A stretch of 64,000 bases of DNA from an uncultured Bryobacteraceae bacterium (GTDB lineage: Bacteria > Acidobacteriota > Terriglobia > Bryobacterales > Bryobacteraceae), in the NCBI GenBank assembly GCA_938027685.1, contig CALJAM010000036.1, forward strand, positions 1-64,000, read 5' to 3'. The translations under genes and the position numbers were made by a program. This document shows, one piece after another, positions 61,649 through 64,000 of the stretch. The notes under the pieces were generated by a model that saw nothing but the letters and a program-made list of their open reading frames with translations, had not been told where the DNA came from and made no database searches. Position 1 is the stretch's first letter. Each line of letters begins with the position of its first letter.

Positions 61649-62023
61649 TTACGGCAACGGCTGGGCGCGCTGGAGCAGGTGCAGCAGGTTCCCTTCAGGG
61701 TCCTTGAAGAAGACCACGCGGTTGCCCTTGCTTTCGGTGGGTTCGCCGACGAACTCGACCTGCGCCGCCTGCAACCGGCGGTAGACCGCGTCGAAATCGT
61801 CCACGGCCAGCGCGATGTGGCGCAGTCCGGGACTGGCCTGCGTGGCCGGTGCGCGCTCGCCTTCGGCCGGGATGATCTCGATCATCATGCCGTTGGCCGC
61901 CTTCACGAAAAACGCGCGGCCCGAGCTGTAGTTGATCACGAAGCCGAGCGTGTCCGCGTACCACCGGGCCAGGCGTTCCGGGTTTACCGAAGCGATCGCC
62001 ACGTGCTCGATGCCTTTGATCAT
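61649..62023 (-). CDS. VOC/glyoxalase-fold protein
   Basis: 124 aa from ATG 62023; the longer frame adds unrelated sequence. Two beta-alpha-beta3 modules: IKGIEHVAIASVNPERLARWYADTL with ANGMMIEIIPAE, then GLRHIALAVDDFDAVYRRL with GNRVVFFKDPEGNLLHLLQ. Likely metal ligands are His7, Glu near residue 49, His near 69 and another late polar residue, the 2-His/Glu VOC pattern. The family includes glyoxalases, epimerases and dioxygenases. The reaction here cannot be told. It is convergent with the FAH-family gene, only 7 bases between stops. Confidence 0.82.
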   Translation of the reverse strand: MIKGIEHVAIASVNPERLARWYADTLGFVINYSSGRAFFVKAANGMMIEIIPAEGERAPATQASPGLRHIALAVDDFDAVYRRLQAAQVEFVGEPTESKGNRVVFFKDPEGNLLHLLQRAQPLP

Positions 62024-62057
62024 ACCCAGCGATTCTAGCAAGGCTAGACTCGTTGCT

Positions 62058-64000
62058 ATGCGCCTTGCACTGGCGGCACTGGTCCTGCTGTGCACGGGGG
62101 CGGGACGCACTCAGCCGTTGCCCGGCACAGATCCCTGGCGGCTGGCGGGCGATCCTGCGGCCGCAATGGTCGAAGGCATCCATCGCTATCTGGATCGTGC
62201 GACGGCGGCGGCACCCCTCCGCCGTGCCGCGCCCGATCGCGCCCGCCTGCGCAAGATCCTGGGCGTAGTGGATGAGCGTGTGGCCGAACCGGTCCCGCGG
62301 TTCGAGGCCACGCTCGAGCGGTCCGCCGTCATCGGGCGTGCTCGCGGCTATCGCGTCATCGCCGTGCGCTGGCCCGTGATGGGCACGATGGAAGCCGAGG
62401 GCTTGCTGCTCGAACCGGCAGGGCCGCCGGTCGCCCGCGTCGTCGCCCTGCCCGATGCGGACTGGACGCCGGAAACGATCGCAGGGCTCGCTCCCGGCCT
62501 GCCTGCTGCGCACCAATACGCGCGCCGCCTGGCCGAGAACCGCTGCCTTGTGCTCGTGCCCGTTCTGATCGACCGGCGCGACGAGTTCTCAGCCAATCCC
62601 GCGATCGACCGCTTCACCAACCAGCCGCACCGCGAGTTCGTTTACCGCATGGCGTACGAGACCGGCCGCCACATCATCGGCTACGAGGTTCAGAAAGTGC
62701 TGGCTGCGGTGGACTGGTTCCAACGGTCGAAGCCTGCGGCGCCGATGGGCGTGGTTGGTTACGGCGAAGGCGGTCTGATCGCGCTGATGGCCGCCGCGCT
62801 GGACGAACGCATACAGGCCGCTCTCGTCAGCGGGTATTTCGGTCCGCGCGACGAATTGTGGCGAGAACCGATCTATCGCAACGTCTGGCGCTACCTGAGC
62901 GACTTCGGCGACGCCGGGGCAGCGGCGCTCGTCGCGCCTCGCGCGCTGATCATCGAGACGGCGCGCGCGCCCCAAGTGGCGGGACCGCCCCCTGAAACCA
63001 AGCAAAGGCGTGGGGCAGCGCCGGGGCGTATTGTCACGGCGCGGGTCGAAGCGGTCGAAGCGGAGCTCGAGCGCGCCCGCCCCTACTTCGCACGGCGCGG
63101 CGCGGCCGATCGCCTGCGGTTAGTGCAGGGCGGGGAGCATCCAGGCACGGATTCGGCCCTGGGCGCCTTTCTGGAGGAACTCGGCCTCCGCCGGGCGCTT
63201 CGCGGCGCCGGGCCCGAGCCCTCACCCACCCAGCCCGCGCCGGATCCGCGCTTGCGGCAGCAGCGCCAGTTCCGGCAGATGATCGAGTTCACGCAGGCTC
63301 TGGTTCGGCGCGCCGAAGCCCAGCGGCGACAGTTCTGGCGACGCGCCGACGCTTCCTCGCTCGAAGCGTGGCGCGCGAGCACGGATGGGTACCGCCGCTA
63401 CTTCTGGGAGGAGGTCATCGGAAGGCTGCCCGATCCCAGCGAGCCGCTTCGCGCCGAGACCCGCCGCATCTACGACGAACCTCGATGGCGCGGCTACGAG
63501 GTTCTGTTGCCCGTGTGGCCGGACGTTTTTGCCTATGGCATCCTGTTGGCCCCGAAGGATCTCAGACCCGGCGAGCGCCGCGCCGCAGTCGTTTGCCAGC
63601 ACGGCCTCGAAGGGCGACCGCAGGACACGATCGAGGAACGGCGAGCCGCGACCTACGGCCGCTTCGCCGCCCGCCTCGCCGATGAAGGGTTTGTGGTTTA
63701 CGCACCGCAGAACCCTTACGTCGGCGGCGACCGTTTCCGGCAGATCCAGCGCAAGGCGAATCCGCTCGGTTTGAGTCTTTTCTCTTTCATCGTCGGGCAG
63801 CATCAGCGCACGCTGGAGTGGCTGGCAACGCTCGATTTCGTGGATCCGAACCGCATCGGCTTCTACGGGCTCTCCTACGGCGGCAAGACGGCCATGCGCG
63901 TGCCCGCGATCCTGCCGGGCTACGCGCTTTCGATCTGTTCGGCGGATTTCAACGAGTGGATCTGGAAGAACACCAGCGTCGACGAACCCTTCAGCTACAT
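62058..64000 (+). CDS. Tandem alpha/beta-hydrolase-domain esterase, secreted (3' end outside window)
   Basis: The first 647 codons are present from ATG 62058. Signal peptide 1-18 (LALAALVLLCTGAG). A first alpha/beta-hydrolase domain (about 90-330) has its nucleophile elbow as VVGYGEGGLIALM, with Glu where Ser is expected, so it is probably inactive. A linker with QQRQFRQMIEFTQALVRR leads to a second domain: VVCQHGLEGRPQDT, VVYAPQNPYVGGD, and a normal elbow IGFYGLSYGGKTAMR. This resembles dienelactone-hydrolase or acetyl-xylan-esterase-like proteins of Acidobacteriota and Planctomycetota. The substrate is unknown. The divergent VOC gene starts 34 bases away. Confidence 0.8.
   Translation, partial: MRLALAALVLLCTGAGRTQPLPGTDPWRLAGDPAAAMVEGIHRYLDRATAAAPLRRAAPDRARLRKILGVVDERVAEPVPRFEATLERSAVIGRARGYRVIAVRWPVMGTMEAEGLLLEPAGPPVARVVALPDADWTPETIAGLAPGLPAAHQYARRLAENRCLVLVPVLIDRRDEFSANPAIDRFTNQPHREFVYRMAYETGRHIIGYEVQKVLAAVDWFQRSKPAAPMGVVGYGEGGLIALMAAALDERIQAALVSGYFGPRDELWREPIYRNVWRYLSDFGDAGAAALVAPRALIIETARAPQVAGPPPETKQRRGAAPGRIVTARVEAVEAELERARPYFARRGAADRLRLVQGGEHPGTDSALGAFLEELGLRRALRGAGPEPSPTQPAPDPRLRQQRQFRQMIEFTQALVRRAEAQRRQFWRRADASSLEAWRASTDGYRRYFWEEVIGRLPDPSEPLRAETRRIYDEPRWRGYEVLLPVWPDVFAYGILLAPKDLRPGERRAAVVCQHGLEGRPQDTIEERRAATYGRFAARLADEGFVVYAPQNPYVGGDRFRQIQRKANPLGLSLFSFIVGQHQRTLEWLATLDFVDPNRIGFYGLSYGGKTAMRVPAILPGYALSICSADFNEWIWKNTSVDEPFSY

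Noticed and set aside
1-64000. CRISPR arrays, tRNA or rRNA genes, insertion sequences
   Set aside because: Read through for regular spaced repeats, cloverleaf-like T-loop sequences, transposase motifs and terminal inverted repeats; none found. A dedicated search could still reveal a weak one.

Overview
The window looks like a chromosomal segment of an Acidobacteriota bacterium, probably from the Bryobacterales/Solibacter group. This is inferred from gene content, not from a marker gene. The DNA is GC-rich. It carries four large TonB-dependent receptors of the Oar type, each with an N-terminal carboxypeptidase-regulatory-like domain and no SusD partner. There are many secreted glycosidases, three Gfo/Idh/MocA oxidoreductases, DUF1080 and ThuA proteins, and a PEP-CTERM relic. 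I saw no tRNA, rRNA, CRISPR array or insertion sequence.

Layout: 0-5.5 kb holds a TonB receptor cut by the left edge, an exported-type Gfo/Idh protein and a DUF1080 hydrolase, the usual 3-keto-glycoside theme. 5.6-11.2 kb is a five-gene cluster (OPA-type transporter, HAD phosphatase, class I glutamine amidotransferase, iron alcohol dehydrogenase, aldehyde dehydrogenase) for an unidentified substrate. 11.4-12.0 kb is a decayed PEP-CTERM gene, followed by about 750 bp of gene-poor DNA. 12.8-24.3 kb is a sugar/sugar-acid cluster: HpcH/HpaI aldolase, glycosidase, GntR regulator, TonB receptor with an in-frame amber codon, glycosidase, MFS transporter with a frameshift, Gfo/Idh dehydrogenase and a DUF1537 four-carbon acid sugar kinase.

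24.4-38.0 kb is the most interesting part. A leftward arm (GntR regulator, TonB receptor, GH140-like apiosidase candidate, GH127) diverges from a tightly overlapping rightward operon. That operon reads as D-apiose dehydrogenase, D-apionate lactonase, RhaT-like sugar transporter, xylose-isomerase-like TIM barrel (candidate 3-oxo-isoapionate decarboxylase) and D-apionate oxidoisomerase. Together they look like an uptake-to-catabolism locus for the branched plant pentose apiose, with outer-membrane import and extracytoplasmic release encoded beside the cytoplasmic pathway.

38.7-49.6 kb carries a further TonB receptor, a Dabb-domain protein, an Mrp/ApbC iron-sulfur carrier, a large alpha/beta hydrolase and two overlapping polytopic glycosyltransferase-like proteins. 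49.6-51.4 kb is a decayed ATPase plus DUF4276 pair, possibly a dead defence module. 51.5-55.4 kb has a beta-propeller protein, a DUF5060/DUF4038 glycosidase and a ThuA protein. 55.5-59.1 kb is a three-gene phosphorelay cassette. The right end has APS kinase, a second HpcH/HpaI aldolase, a fumarylacetoacetate-hydrolase-family protein, a glyoxalase-fold protein and a tandem-domain esterase cut by the right edge.

Five genes carry frameshifts or in-frame stops. They may be true pseudogenes or assembly errors; the sequence alone cannot decide.
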